A stretch of 64,000 bases of DNA from positions 62,001-126,000 of the forward strand of contig JAFUFO010000021.1 of the NCBI GenBank assembly GCA_017469885.1, read 5' to 3'. The position numbers and the translations under genes were made by a program. Every line of letters begins with the position of its first letter. Positions within the stretch are counted from its first letter, which is position 1. The DNA is from Solobacterium sp. Lineage in GTDB: Bacteria; Bacillota_I; Bacilli_A; Erysipelotrichales; Erysipelotrichaceae. Below are positions 37,288 through 48,259 of this stretch, one piece after another. The notes under the pieces were generated by a model. It had not been told where the DNA came from and did no database searches. It saw nothing but the letters and a program-made list of their open reading frames with translations.

Positions 37288-38814
37288 ATGAGCCGTGCAG
37301 ATGTGTTCATCAGCTATAAATCCGAAGAAGAACCCGTTGCCAGACATATCCGTGAGGTACTGGAGGCCAACGGCATTTCCTGCTGGATGGCGCCCGACAG
37401 TATTCCGGTTGGCTCCAATTACATGAAACAGATTCCGGAGGCGATTGAAAACTGCCGTGCGATGGTTGTGGTGATTTCCAGAAAATCACAGCAGTCTGTC
37501 TGGGTGAAAAATGAATTCTCCGAGGCAATCAGTAAACACAAACTCATCATTCCGTATGTGATTCAGGACTGTGAACTGGAAGATGAATTTGCCTTCAGTA
37601 TGTCCACCATGCAGCAGGTGTTTGCCTGGAAGGATGAAGAACAGGCGCTGAAAAAGATCGTACATGATATCCGCGAGGCGCTTGGAAAAGAAGACAGCGC
37701 AAAAGTGGAGATCCGGGTTGTCCGTAAAAACAAATATCTGCCTGCCATTCTGATTGCGGCCGTTGTCTGTGTTCTGATCGCCGCACTGTTTCTGGTTCCG
37801 AAAAAATCACAGCCTGCGGAAACAGCTGCGTCGCCCGCACAGGCTGCCGCTGTCTATTATTCTGAAGCACTGCCGTATGTTCTGACGGGTTACTATGCGA
37901 CTGCGTCCGATGCGCAGAACGCGAACATGAATATTCCGTTCTGTGAGAAGGCGGTATCGCTGCTCAGCTTTATTCGAAATGATTCAGACAAACCGGTGTT
38001 CGTGGAAAAAATCTCCTGTGACTTTGCTGATGTGACTCCGGTTGAGGAACCGGTGATCGGGACGGACGGAATACTGGAGGACGGAAGAATTCAGGTGATC
38101 GCATTCAATGACGGATGGGGTGATGCGGATGAAGTCAGGGCATCCTGGCATCTTAAAAATGAGGAAGGCGTGCCGGAGTTTTCCGGTCTGAGTGAGAGTC
38201 TGACCGGTTCTTCCGTACTTTCCATCGAGTCGGGCAGTGCACAATCGGTTCTGGATATCACACCGGATTTTGTGCCGGTTCTGGAATGGGCGCGAGCGCA
38301 GAACATGGAATACATGCGGGTACTTTTCACGTTTGTAAGTGAACTGAAGTGGCAGGACCAGAATGCCGTCACGGCATTGTATCTGATGTATGATCCAAAG
38401 ACGGATACCATGTTTGCGGATTACGGCGGCTTCGACGAAGACCGTCCGGTGATCACACTGTACGGGGTTCTGGATGTGGATAATCCGCCGGCATCGATCC
38501 GCTTTCCGACCGGGGATGCGACCCCGCTGGTGGAGGATACCTTCCGGATCGAAACGGTGATCATTCCGACAAAATCCTGTCAGATATCGATGAAAGGGTC
38601 GTACCTGATTGGCGGTGAACCGTATGAAACGGAAGTATATGAGGTTAAGGTGCAGGTTCCGTATTTTGCGGACAACAGCTATATCGTCGGCGGACCGCTC
38701 ACAAGAGCGCTTGCCGGCATTGACATGAATGACCGAGCACAGGTGAAACGCATCTGTGACAGCTATCGGTATGACATTGAATCCATTCTGCCGGATGATG
38801 CGCCGCGCGGCTGA
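37288..38814 (+). CDS. TIR-domain membrane protein with C-terminal ectodomain
   Basis: This 508-residue protein has a TIR domain (1-135) beginning RADVFISYKSEEEPVARHI, with ISCWMAPDSIP (BB-loop region) and the putative catalytic Glu76 in SVWVKNEF. A transmembrane helix lies at ~151-170 (AILIAAVVCVLIAALFLV), followed by an Ala/Pro linker and ~320 residues of beta-rich extracytoplasmic sequence with no recognised family. The ATG at 37288 is set by GGGAAGGAG 7 nt upstream; an in-frame ATG at 37228 lacks an SD. It is transcribed divergently from the RyR and TIR-propeller genes. Its TIR is of a different subtype from that of the propeller protein, so this is not a recent duplication. Confidence 0.85.
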   Translation: MSRADVFISYKSEEEPVARHIREVLEANGISCWMAPDSIPVGSNYMKQIPEAIENCRAMVVVISRKSQQSVWVKNEFSEAISKHKLIIPYVIQDCELEDEFAFSMSTMQQVFAWKDEEQALKKIVHDIREALGKEDSAKVEIRVVRKNKYLPAILIAAVVCVLIAALFLVPKKSQPAETAASPAQAAAVYYSEALPYVLTGYYATASDAQNANMNIPFCEKAVSLLSFIRNDSDKPVFVEKISCDFADVTPVEEPVIGTDGILEDGRIQVIAFNDGWGDADEVRASWHLKNEEGVPEFSGLSESLTGSSVLSIESGSAQSVLDITPDFVPVLEWARAQNMEYMRVLFTFVSELKWQDQNAVTALYLMYDPKTDTMFADYGGFDEDRPVITLYGVLDVDNPPASIRFPTGDATPLVEDTFRIETVIIPTKSCQISMKGSYLIGGEPYETEVYEVKVQVPYFADNSYIVGGPLTRALAGIDMNDRAQVKRICDSYRYDIESILPDDAPRG

Positions 38815-38849
38815 AACACGTCGGAAACAGACAATTCATACAGACAAAA

Positions 38850-38877
38850 GGAAAAGCCGGAGCACTCGCTCCGGCTT
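38850..38877 (-). terminator. Terminator of cellobiose phosphorylase (and possibly the TIR gene)
   Basis: A perfect 10-bp stem AAGCCGGAGC/GCTCCGGCTT with an ACTC loop is followed on the minus strand by TTCCTTTTG. Confidence 0.8.
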
Positions 38878-38894
38878 CATTGTGTTCTGGTGGT

Positions 38895-41330
38895 TCAGCC
38901 CATTGTGACGACAACGTCAGCTTCCTTGACGGAGGCGTCAAACGGAATGACATGACCTTCGACCGGCTTGCCGTTGACGGTCATGGAGACAACACCTTTC
39001 TGAACGTTGTTCGGGTTCTTGACCTGGATGTTGTACTTCACACCGCGGTACTTTCTGGTGACGGAGAAGTCACCGAAGCCTTCCGGTGTGCACGGATCAA
39101 CGGACAGACCGTTCAGTGTCGGATAAATACCGAGGATGTACTGGGAGATATCCGTAAAGGTCCATGCGGCAGTTCCGGTGAGCCAGGAGTTCTTGCCCTG
39201 ACCGAAGAACTTCGCATCGCGTCCCGCAACCATCTGGCTGTAGACATACGGTTCGGTGCAATGGATTTCACTGATGTCCTCAATGTAGGCAGGGCAGGTC
39301 TTCTTGTAGATTTCGAAGGCGCGGTTGCCGTCACCGACAACAGTCTCCGCAATCGATACCCACGGGTTGTTGTGGCAGAAGATACCGCCGTTCTCCTTAT
39401 ATCCGGGAGGATAGGAGGAGACTTCGCCGAGCTCGAGATGATATCTCGTGTATGCCGGCTGAAGGATCATGATGCCGTACTTGGTGTCAAGGCGTTCTTC
39501 CACGGAATCCATTGCCTTCTGCGCAAGACCTTCCTTCACGCCGATGCCGGCCATGACACAGAAACCCTGCGGCTCAATGTAGATCTGACCTTCTTCACAT
39601 TCGTGAGAACCGACCTTGTTGGAGTATGCATCATAGGCACGGATGAACCATTCGCCATCCCAGCCGTCCTTGAGGACTGCCTCGTTCATCGCTGCGACTT
39701 CCTTACGGGCACGGTCGGCTTCTGCCTTGTCGCCCATAAGTTCACAGAGATCTGCATATTCCTGTCCGTACTTGACGAACATACCTGCGATGAATACGGA
39801 TTCCGCAACCGGACCTTCGGAAGGGCCGAATGTCTGGAAGCTTTCGCCCGGATGTGCGCTGAAACAGTTCAGGTTCAGGCAGTCATTCCAGTCGGCACGG
39901 CCGATCAGCGGCAGGTTGTGCGGACCCTTGTGGGTCACGATGTAATCAAAGGAACGCTTCAGATGCTCGAGGAGCGGTTGCGCCTTGGAGGCATCGTTGT
40001 CAAACGGAACCATCTCTTCCAGGATGGAGGTATCACCGGTTTCTCTGACATAAGCGGAGGTGCCGGCAATCAGCCAAAGCGGGTCATCATTGAATCCGCT
40101 TCCGATATCGGAGTTGCCTTTCTTTGTCAGCGGCTGGTACTGGTGGTACGCGCTGCCGTTTTCAAACTGGGTGCTTGCGATATCGATAATGCGCTCACGT
40201 GCGCGGTCCGGAATCATGTGAACGAAACCGAGGAGGTCCTGGTTGGAATCACGGAAGCCCATGCCTCTGCCGATACCGGATTCATAGTAGGAAGCGGAAC
40301 GGCTGAAGTTGAAGGTGACCATGCACTGATACTGGTTCCAGATGTTGACCATCCGGTTGACCTTTTCGTCTTTGGTTTCAACGTGATAGTTGGAGAGCAG
40401 ATCGGTCCAGAAGTCTTTCAGCTCGGCAAGCTTTGCGTCAACCTGATCAACGGTCTTGTAGCGGTCGAGCATTGCCCATGCTTTATCCTTCTTGATAACG
40501 CCGTAGCTTTCCCATTTGTCATCATCCGGGTTCTCGATGTAGCCGAGAACGAAGATGAAGGTCTGTGTTTCATTCGGTGCCAGGCTGACATTCAGCTGAT
40601 GTGCCGCAATCGGGGACCAGCCGGAAGCCATGGAGTTTGTGCAGGCGCCGTTGATTACTGCGTCCGGATGATCCGGACCGTTGTAGAAACCGAGGAACTG
40701 ATCCCGCGCGGTATCAAATCCGTTGACGTCTTTATTTACAGAGAAGACAGCGTAGTGGTTTCTGCGCTCACGGTATTCGGTCTTGTGGAAGATGGTGGAA
40801 CCGACGACTTCCACTTCACCGGTGGAAAGATTGCGCTGGAAGTTGCGTTCATCATCATCGGCATTCCAGAGACACCATTCCACATAAGAGAACAGCTTGA
40901 GATCCTTTGTGGCATCGCCTTTGTTTGTCAGGCTGACCTTCATGACTTCGCATGTATCGTTCAGCGGTACAAAGGAGACAACGGTCGCTTCTACATTATT
41001 CTTGGATGACTTGAACTGGCTGTAGCCCATGCCATGGCGGCATTCATATGCATCAAGTTCCGTGCGGACCGGCTGCCATCCGGGATTCCAGATGGTATCG
41101 CCGTCTTTAATGAAGAAGTATTTACCGTTATTGTCATAAGGAACATTGTTATAGCGGTAGCGTGTGATCCGAAGCAGCTTGGCATCCTTATAGAATGTAT
41201 AGCCGCCCATTGTGTTGGAGATCAGTGAGAAGAAGTCCTTGTTGCCGAGGTAGTTGATCCAGGGCAGAGGAGTCTTCGGAGTAGTGATGACATATTCCCG
41301 ATTGGCGTCATCAAAATAACCGTATTTGAT
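38895..41330 (-). CDS. cbp: Cellobiose phosphorylase (GH94), apparent AUC start
   Basis: This 811-residue GH94 enzyme phosphorolyses cellobiose to glucose-1-phosphate and glucose. [54 protein letters not shown], and the catalytic-acid region [10 protein letters not shown] all match Clostridium-type cellobiose phosphorylases. Counting from codon 41330 gives 811 residues, the usual length. That codon is ATC, placed 8 nt after a perfect AAGGAGG. The only in-frame ATG (41414) adds 28 unrelated residues and has no SD. Its glucose-1-phosphate product can feed glycogen synthesis. It is divergent to an ABC sugar importer. Confidence 0.92.
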   Translation of the reverse strand: MKYGYFDDANREYVITTPKTPLPWINYLGNKDFFSLISNTMGGYTFYKDAKLLRITRYRYNNVPYDNNGKYFFIKDGDTIWNPGWQPVRTELDAYECRHGMGYSQFKSSKNNVEATVVSFVPLNDTCEVMKVSLTNKGDATKDLKLFSYVEWCLWNADDDERNFQRNLSTGEVEVVGSTIFHKTEYRERRNHYAVFSVNKDVNGFDTARDQFLGFYNGPDHPDAVINGACTNSMASGWSPIAAHQLNVSLAPNETQTFIFVLGYIENPDDDKWESYGVIKKDKAWAMLDRYKTVDQVDAKLAELKDFWTDLLSNYHVETKDEKVNRMVNIWNQYQCMVTFNFSRSASYYESGIGRGMGFRDSNQDLLGFVHMIPDRARERIIDIASTQFENGSAYHQYQPLTKKGNSDIGSGFNDDPLWLIAGTSAYVRETGDTSILEEMVPFDNDASKAQPLLEHLKRSFDYIVTHKGPHNLPLIGRADWNDCLNLNCFSAHPGESFQTFGPSEGPVAESVFIAGMFVKYGQEYADLCELMGDKAEADRARKEVAAMNEAVLKDGWDGEWFIRAYDAYSNKVGSHECEEGQIYIEPQGFCVMAGIGVKEGLAQKAMDSVEERLDTKYGIMILQPAYTRYHLELGEVSSYPPGYKENGGIFCHNNPWVSIAETVVGDGNRAFEIYKKTCPAYIEDISEIHCTEPYVYSQMVAGRDAKFFGQGKNSWLTGTAAWTFTDISQYILGIYPTLNGLSVDPCTPEGFGDFSVTRKYRGVKYNIQVKNPNNVQKGVVSMTVNGKPVEGHVIPFDASVKEADVVVTMG

Positions 41331-41503
41331 AAACGTATCCTCCTTCTGAGATTGATAAAACAATGATTGGTACAAAGCTAACTGATAAATCGGTACACAG
41401 GACTTTACAACCATGATTTAGCATGAGTTTCTGAGAATTACAAGATACCCAAAAATTTCTTCGAGCCATGAAAAAACTGTGAAAATCCGCATAAAATGGC
41501 GAA

Positions 41504-41517
41504 ATGAAACGTTTACA
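41504..41517. promoter_or_regulatory. LacI-type operator core over the cbp -10
   Basis: ATGAAACGTTTACA has the AAACGTTT centre of LacI/GalR-family sites. It overlaps the -10 of the minus-strand cbp promoter. The core ATGAAACGTTT recurs at 43232-43242. The spacing is one base short of a full CcpA cre consensus. Confidence 0.6.
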
Positions 41518-41543
41518 ATAGCCGAAAAAATTTTGCTTGTCAA
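41515..41543 (-). promoter_or_regulatory. cbp promoter
   Basis: On the minus strand TTGACA (41543-41538) and TATTGT (41520-41515) are separated by 17 bp, a near-consensus SigA promoter. It predicts a leader of about 175 nt before the AUC start codon. Confidence 0.7.
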
Positions 41544-41550
41544 GAGAAAT

Positions 41551-41570
41551 TTGACGAAATTTTGACGAAA
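41551..41570. repeat. Two TTGACGAAA repeats 11 bp apart
   Basis: TTGACGAAA occurs at 41551-41559 and 41562-41570, one helical turn apart, just upstream of the cbp -35 in the 419-bp divergent gap (41331-41749). The gap also has an inverted repeat TCCTAC/GTAGGA (41624-41641) and a possible SBP promoter TTGACC-17-TAGAAA (41696-41724). No gene is seen in the gap. Confidence 0.45.
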
Positions 41571-41749
41571 ATACTTGAAATTCAAAATGAGAGGGGTTAC
41601 ATTTCAATTGTCGAAGCAAGTTGTCCTACAAATGGGTAGGAAAACCACAATTGATTCCCATATCTCTCTGGTACAGAAATACGGGGATCGCTCCGATTGA
41701 CCGGGCCGTACGTGTCCGGTAGAAACACAGGGCTATAGGGAGGAAAATA

Positions 41750-43156
41750 ATGAAAAAGTTAGCAAGTGTTTTACTCTCCACTCTGATGGCTGCCAGTCTC
41801 GTAGCTTGCGGAACTAGCACATCCAGTGGAACACCCGCAGAAGCGCCTGCAGAGGAAAAGCCGGCTGAAGCTACTGCTGAAGCTACTGCTGAAGCTGCTC
41901 CTGCTGGCGATGAGGGATCCGTTCTCAACATCTACTGCTGGAACGAAGAGTTCAAGTCCCGTCTTGAGGACCACTATCCTGGTTATGAAAAGGTAGACGC
42001 TACCACAGGTAAGATCGGTGATGTAACTGTCAAGTTCACAATCACACCGTCCGATGACAACGCTTATCAGAACAAACTCGACGAAGTTCTTCCGAACAAC
42101 GCTTCTGCAGCTGCAGACGACAAGGTTGATATCTTCCTCGTTGAAGCTGACTACGCTCTGAAGTACACAGGTGCTGACCCTGCAGTCGCACTCGATGTCA
42201 AGGGTGACCTCGGACTCACAGATGCTGACCTCGCAAATCAGTATCAGTACACAAAGGATGTTGTTACTGCTAACGGCGTTCTCCGTGGTGTTTCCTGGCA
42301 GGGATGCCCGGGTGTCCTCGTTTACAGACGTGACATCGCTACTGAAGTATTCGGAACAGATGATCCTGCAGAAATCGCTCCGCTTCTCTCCGACTGGGAT
42401 AAGTTCAACGAAGCAGCAGCTAAGCTGAAGGAAGCTGGATACACAATCACATGCTCCGCAAACGACACATTCCGTGTTTACTCCAACAACGTTACTTCCA
42501 AGTGGGTTGAAGACGGCAAGATCAACATCGATCCGAACATCGAAAAGTGGGTTGAAGATTCCAAGGCTCTCGTAGACGCTGGCGAAACAGGCACATACGA
42601 TCTCTGGGGCGATGAATGGAATGCTGGCTTCATGAAGGATGGCAAAGTATTCTGCTACTTCGGTCCGGCTTGGCTCATCAACTTCTGCATGGCTGCAGAT
42701 GACGAAGGTTCCGTTGCTCACGACGGCGGCTGGGCTGCTGTTGAAGGTCCTCAGGGATTCAACTGGGGCGGCACATGGATCTGCGGTGCTCAGGGCTCCG
42801 ACAACCCGACACTCGTTGCTGACATCATGAAGCAGCTGACATGCACAGAGTCCGTTATGACTGATATCGTTAAGAAGGACAGCGATTTCGTTAACAACAA
42901 GCCTGCTATGGAAGCAGCTGCTAAGGATGACTCCTATGCATTCCCGATCCTCGGTGGACAGAACCCGCTCGCTATGTTCTGCGAAGGCGCTAACAAGATC
43001 AGCATGGCTAACATCTCCAACTACGACCAGGGCTGCACAGAAGAGTTCCAGAACGCTATGAAGAACTACTTCGATGGCAACTATGCTACTTATGAAGAAG
43101 CACTCGATGCTTTCTATAAGGCAGTTGGTGAGAAGTATCCTGAACTCGCTCAGTAA
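41750..43156 (+). CDS. ABC transporter sugar-binding lipoprotein
   Basis: This 468-residue family-1 extracellular solute-binding protein captures an oligosaccharide and delivers it to the two permeases downstream. The lipobox is in AASLVACGTS, followed by an Ala/Glu/Pro/Thr linker with a repeated ATAE unit (a 12-bp DNA repeat). Trp/Tyr-rich ligand-site segments (LNIYCWNEEF, FCYFGPAWLINF, FNWGGTWICG) fit carbohydrate binding. AGGGAGG precedes the ATG. Codons are strongly biased to GCT, GTT and ACA, unlike the neighbours, as expected for an abundant protein. Cellobiose or cellodextrins are the likely ligand from the adjacent cbp. Confidence 0.9.
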   Translation: MKKLASVLLSTLMAASLVACGTSTSSGTPAEAPAEEKPAEATAEATAEAAPAGDEGSVLNIYCWNEEFKSRLEDHYPGYEKVDATTGKIGDVTVKFTITPSDDNAYQNKLDEVLPNNASAAADDKVDIFLVEADYALKYTGADPAVALDVKGDLGLTDADLANQYQYTKDVVTANGVLRGVSWQGCPGVLVYRRDIATEVFGTDDPAEIAPLLSDWDKFNEAAAKLKEAGYTITCSANDTFRVYSNNVTSKWVEDGKINIDPNIEKWVEDSKALVDAGETGTYDLWGDEWNAGFMKDGKVFCYFGPAWLINFCMAADDEGSVAHDGGWAAVEGPQGFNWGGTWICGAQGSDNPTLVADIMKQLTCTESVMTDIVKKDSDFVNNKPAMEAAAKDDSYAFPILGGQNPLAMFCEGANKISMANISNYDQGCTEEFQNAMKNYFDGNYATYEEALDAFYKAVGEKYPELAQ

Positions 43157-43188
43157 TCTGAGTTAACTTCGGAAAATCAAACAAAAAC

Positions 43189-43227
43189 AAGTGCCTGTCC
43201 GGATAGGCCGGGCAGGCACTTGCTTTA
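43189..43227 (+). terminator. Intra-operon (attenuating) terminator after the binding protein
   Basis: A 14-bp stem AAGTGCCTGTCCGG/CCGGGCAGGCACTT (one G-T pair) with an ATAGG loop is followed by the imperfect T run TTGCTTT. Partial readthrough would keep permeases lower than the binding protein. Confidence 0.75.
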
Positions 43228-43231
43228 TCTT

Positions 43232-43244
43232 ATGAAACGTTTCC
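43232..43244. promoter_or_regulatory. Second LacI-type operator core, upstream of permeases
   Basis: ATGAAACGTTTCC shares 11 bp with the site at 41504-41514. It lies after the terminator and 107 bp before the first permease, in a 194-bp gap without a gene. Confidence 0.55.
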
Positions 43245-43350
43245 GGTTTTTACAGAGTGCATCACGGTTACTGATACACGCTGTAAGTACCGAGAACCGA
43301 TAATATCACTTATTTTCAATCATTACGTTCAGAAGGGGAGGTATTCGTTT

Positions 43351-44268
43351 ATGAGTGATGCGAGGAAAAAGAGCAAAGTTGTATCCTACAACAAATGGGG
43401 TTACATCTTCCTGGCTCCGTTCTTCATTGTCTGGGTTATCTTCCAGTTTATTCCGCTCGCAACAACTATTTACAACAGTTTCTTCGAAAACTATCGTTCC
43501 GGTCTTACCCAGATCGGCCCGAACTTCGTAGGACTGAAGAACTTCGTGACAATCGTCACGAACGGCGACCTGATCAACTACAGCAAGAACACACTGATCA
43601 TGTGGATCATCGGATTCATTCCGCAGATCTTCTTCTCACTCCTGCTGGCCGCATGGTTCACAGATCCGTCTCTCCGCCTCAAGGCGCAGCGGTTCTTCAA
43701 GACAGTTATCTACCTGCCGAACCTGATCATGGCATCCGCGTTCTCCATGCTGTTCTTCACGCTGTTCTCTGATAACGGCCCAATTAACTCGATTCTTGTC
43801 AACATCGGTCTTCTGAGTCAGCCGTTCAAGTTTATGTCCAACGCAACAGCTGTCCGCTGCCTCGTCGGATTCATGAACTTCGTCATGTGGTTCGGTAACA
43901 CGACGATCCTTCTGATGGCAGGTATGATGGGCATCGACCAGTCGCTGTTTGAAGCAGCAGAGGTTGACGGTGCTACTGCGACGGAAGTCTTCTGGAAAAT
44001 CACGCTTCCGATTCTACGTCCGATTCTTGTTTACGTACTGATTACTTCCCTGATCGGCGGTCTGCAGATGTTCGATGTACCGCAGATTCTCACCAACGGT
44101 ACCGGTGATCCGGCACGTTCTTCGATGACGCTGATCATGTATCTGAACAAGCACCTGTTCTCGAAGAATTTCGGTATGGGCGGTGCGCTCTCGGTATTCC
44201 TGTTCATCATCACAGGTATTCTCAGTCTGATCGTATTCCGGATCTCGTATGCCGGAGAGGTTAAATAA
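43351..44268 (+). CDS. ABC sugar permease, MalF/UgpA type
   Basis: This 305-residue inner-membrane subunit has six predicted helices (first GYIFLAPFFIVWVIFQFIP). The ATPase-coupling EAA motif reads EAAEVDGATATEVFWKITLP. GGGGAGG precedes the ATG. It pairs with the next gene and the upstream binding protein; the ATPase (MsmX/MsiK type) is not encoded here and is probably shared with other importers. Confidence 0.93.
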   Translation: MSDARKKSKVVSYNKWGYIFLAPFFIVWVIFQFIPLATTIYNSFFENYRSGLTQIGPNFVGLKNFVTIVTNGDLINYSKNTLIMWIIGFIPQIFFSLLLAAWFTDPSLRLKAQRFFKTVIYLPNLIMASAFSMLFFTLFSDNGPINSILVNIGLLSQPFKFMSNATAVRCLVGFMNFVMWFGNTTILLMAGMMGIDQSLFEAAEVDGATATEVFWKITLPILRPILVYVLITSLIGGLQMFDVPQILTNGTGDPARSSMTLIMYLNKHLFSKNFGMGGALSVFLFIITGILSLIVFRISYAGEVK

Positions 44269-44286
44269 GGAAAGGGGGACAGTACA

Positions 44287-45159
44287 ATGAGTGAAAGTAC
44301 ATTAAAAGGAAAAGGTACAAGCAAGGGTTTAAATGTTCATGTCCGCCGTACCATTGCATATGTTGTTCTGATTCTCCTGTCGTTCCTGTGCCTTATCTGG
44401 TTCTACATTCTCTTTATTAACTCGACACGTTCCAACTCCGGTCTGAAATCCGGTTTCACTATCGTTCCCGGTGCTTATCTGGTACAGAACTTCACCAACA
44501 TGCTGCATGGAACCGTTCCGGTTCTCAACGGTATGCTCAACTCTGTTATCGTCGCGGGTCTCTCTGCAGGACTCTGCGTATACTTCTCCTGTATGACCGC
44601 TTATGCGATTCACGCTTACAATTTCAAAGGAAAGAAAGCAATCTTCACATTCATCCTGATGATCATGATGATCCCGACACAGGTTACCGCGCTCGGCTTC
44701 ATCACATTCATGGGTAAACTGAAACTGATGGATTCCTTCATTCCGCTGATTATTCCTTCCATTGCGGCTCCGGTTGTCTTCTTCTACATGAAGCAATACA
44801 TGGATTCCAACCTCCCGCTCTCTCTCCTTGAAGCAGCACGTATTGACGGCTGCGGCGAGTTCCGTACATTCAATTCCATCGTCCTCCCGCTGATGAAGCC
44901 GGCGATCGCAGTTGAGGCAATCTTCACATTCGTCTCTTCCTGGAACAACTACTTTACTCCGGCGCTGATTCTCAGCACAGACAAGAAAAAGACGCTTCCG
45001 ATTCTCATTGCGCAGCTGCGTAGTGCAGACTGGCTGAAGTTCGATATGGGTGTTGTCTATGTGACTATCGCATTCTCGATCTTCCCGGTTATCGTCGTTT
45101 ATCTCTTCCTCTCCAAGTACATTGTCGGCGGTGTTACGGCCGGCGGCGTCAAAGAGTAA
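44287..45159 (+). CDS. ABC sugar permease, MalG/UgpE type
   Basis: This 290-residue permease is the partner of the preceding one. The N-terminal tail is basic, followed by a helix (IAYVVLILLSFLCLIWFYILF). The EAA motif reads EAARIDGCGEFRTFNSIVLP and the C-terminus ends in the usual GGVTAGGVKE. It begins 18 bp after the MalF-type gene, with AAAGGGGG upstream. Cellobiose or cellodextrin import is inferred from the divergent phosphorylase. Confidence 0.93.
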   Translation: MSESTLKGKGTSKGLNVHVRRTIAYVVLILLSFLCLIWFYILFINSTRSNSGLKSGFTIVPGAYLVQNFTNMLHGTVPVLNGMLNSVIVAGLSAGLCVYFSCMTAYAIHAYNFKGKKAIFTFILMIMMIPTQVTALGFITFMGKLKLMDSFIPLIIPSIAAPVVFFYMKQYMDSNLPLSLLEAARIDGCGEFRTFNSIVLPLMKPAIAVEAIFTFVSSWNNYFTPALILSTDKKKTLPILIAQLRSADWLKFDMGVVYVTIAFSIFPVIVVYLFLSKYIVGGVTAGGVKE

Positions 45160-45188
45160 TTACAAAGAAACGGAAAAATATGTGGTCA

Positions 45189-45212
45189 AGGCGGGCACTG
45201 CCCGCCTTTTAT
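45189..45212 (+). terminator. Terminator of the sugar importer operon
   Basis: AGGCGGGCA pairs with TGCCCGCCT around a 1-2-nt turn and is followed by TTTATAT. Confidence 0.8.
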
Positions 45213-45234
45213 ATAAATAAACACTATTTATCTG

Positions 45235-45262
45235 ATGACAGGATTTTTTCTTGTGATATGAT
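45235..45262 (+). promoter_or_regulatory. lysS leader promoter
   Basis: ATGACA (45235-45240) and TATGAT (45257-45262) with a 16-bp spacer would start transcription near 45269, at the 5' end of the T-box leader. Confidence 0.5.
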
Positions 45263-45268
45263 AACTGC

Positions 45269-47437
<2,169 letters not shown>

Positions 47438-47442
47438 ATGAC

Positions 47443-47475
47443 AGGGCACAGTCTAAAAGACTGTGCCTTGTTTTT
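47443..47475 (+). terminator. lysS terminator
   Basis: AGGGCACAGTC pairs with GACTGTGCCTT across TAAAA and is followed by TTTTT. Confidence 0.88.
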
Positions 47476-47599
47476 ATGTGGTATTACAAATCATCTTCTG
47501 CGGCAGAAACCGTTCCCCTGTCAGAACTGCAGTTCCGGTGCGCATCTGTCTGTAACCATATCGTTCCGGACGATATAATTGACAGTAAGGAAACATACT

Positions 47600-48010
47600 G
47601 TGAAACAAGTCCAGGAACTGCAGGATCCGGAACTGATTCGGCGCAGGCTTAAAAGCACACTGAAAGCACTGCTCATCGTGGTATGTGCAGGAATTGCATA
47701 TATCACGGTTTTCCGTATGACCGGAACCGGCGTGCCCTGTCTGTTCCGCACAATGACCGGAAAACTCTGTCCGTTCTGCGGGATGACGCATGCCCTCGGG
47801 GAACTGTCAAAAGGACATTTCGCGCAGGCAATGTCACACAACGCACTGTCATTGACGCTGTTTCCGGTACTGTTGATGTACATCGGGTATCGTGAATATC
47901 GCTATGTGAAAACCGGAGAAATCAGAATCACAAAACCGGAACTGGTGTTTTTGGCTCTCTGTGCGCTGATCTGTATCTTCTACTTTTTACTCCGGAATCA
48001 TCTGATCTGA
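47600..48010 (+). CDS. DUF2752 membrane protein
   Basis: This 136-residue protein has three predicted membrane helices. The family motif CPFCGMTHALGELSKGHFAQAMSHN lies between helices 1 and 2; here it is given only to identify DUF2752, whose function is unknown. The GTG at 47600 is preferred because AAGGAAA lies about 9 nt upstream, and because the alternative TTG (47579) overlaps a consensus -10 (TATAAT, 47574-47579), so translation cannot start there from this promoter. It lies upstream of an Imm32-like gene. Confidence 0.75.
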   Translation: MKQVQELQDPELIRRRLKSTLKALLIVVCAGIAYITVFRMTGTGVPCLFRTMTGKLCPFCGMTHALGELSKGHFAQAMSHNALSLTLFPVLLMYIGYREYRYVKTGEIRITKPELVFLALCALICIFYFLLRNHLI

Positions 48011-48030
48011 ATAATGAAAGGGGAACAGTT

Positions 48031-48258
48031 ATGGAACTGCACTGGCAGGGGAATGAAACCATTATTGTCACAAACCGCGTAAACGAAGTATTGCTTTCCG
48101 CAAACCGCCAGGGTCTTCGTTCCCTTGGCAATATTCTGCTTGCACTCGCGGAGGAGGAACCGGGAAGTCATATTCATCTGGATGAATACAATTCCCTGGA
48201 AGAAGGTTCTGTGGACCTGATTATCGACCATCTGAAAGAGAAAACGGAGAACGGCTGA
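48031..48258 (+). CDS. Imm32-like small protein
   Basis: This 75-residue cytoplasmic protein begins MELHWQGNETIIV and contains GNILLALAEEEPGSHIHLDEYNSLEEGS, resembling the Imm32 family that was named from toxin-immunity loci. AAAGGGGAAC precedes the ATG. Many Imm32-like proteins occur without toxins, so immunity is not established. The next gene, 1 bp after the stop, encodes an exported nucleoside deaminase. The family match is from memory of the motif. Confidence 0.6.
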   Translation: MELHWQGNETIIVTNRVNEVLLSANRQGLRSLGNILLALAEEEPGSHIHLDEYNSLEEGSVDLIIDHLKEKTENG

Positions 48259-48259
48259 T

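Noticed and set aside
38880-41009. Long plus-strand ORF (709 codons) opposite cellobiose phosphorylase
   Set aside because: It is a frame shadow of a strongly conserved GH94 gene; no SD or recognisable domain.
41331-41414. ATG 41414 as start of cellobiose phosphorylase
   Set aside because: No SD, extra residues unlike the family, and it would translate through the AAGGAGG that fits the downstream ATC.
41504-41517. CcpA cre site
   Set aside because: The spacing is one base shorter than the cre consensus TGNAANCGNTNNCA, so it is called only a LacI-family-like operator.
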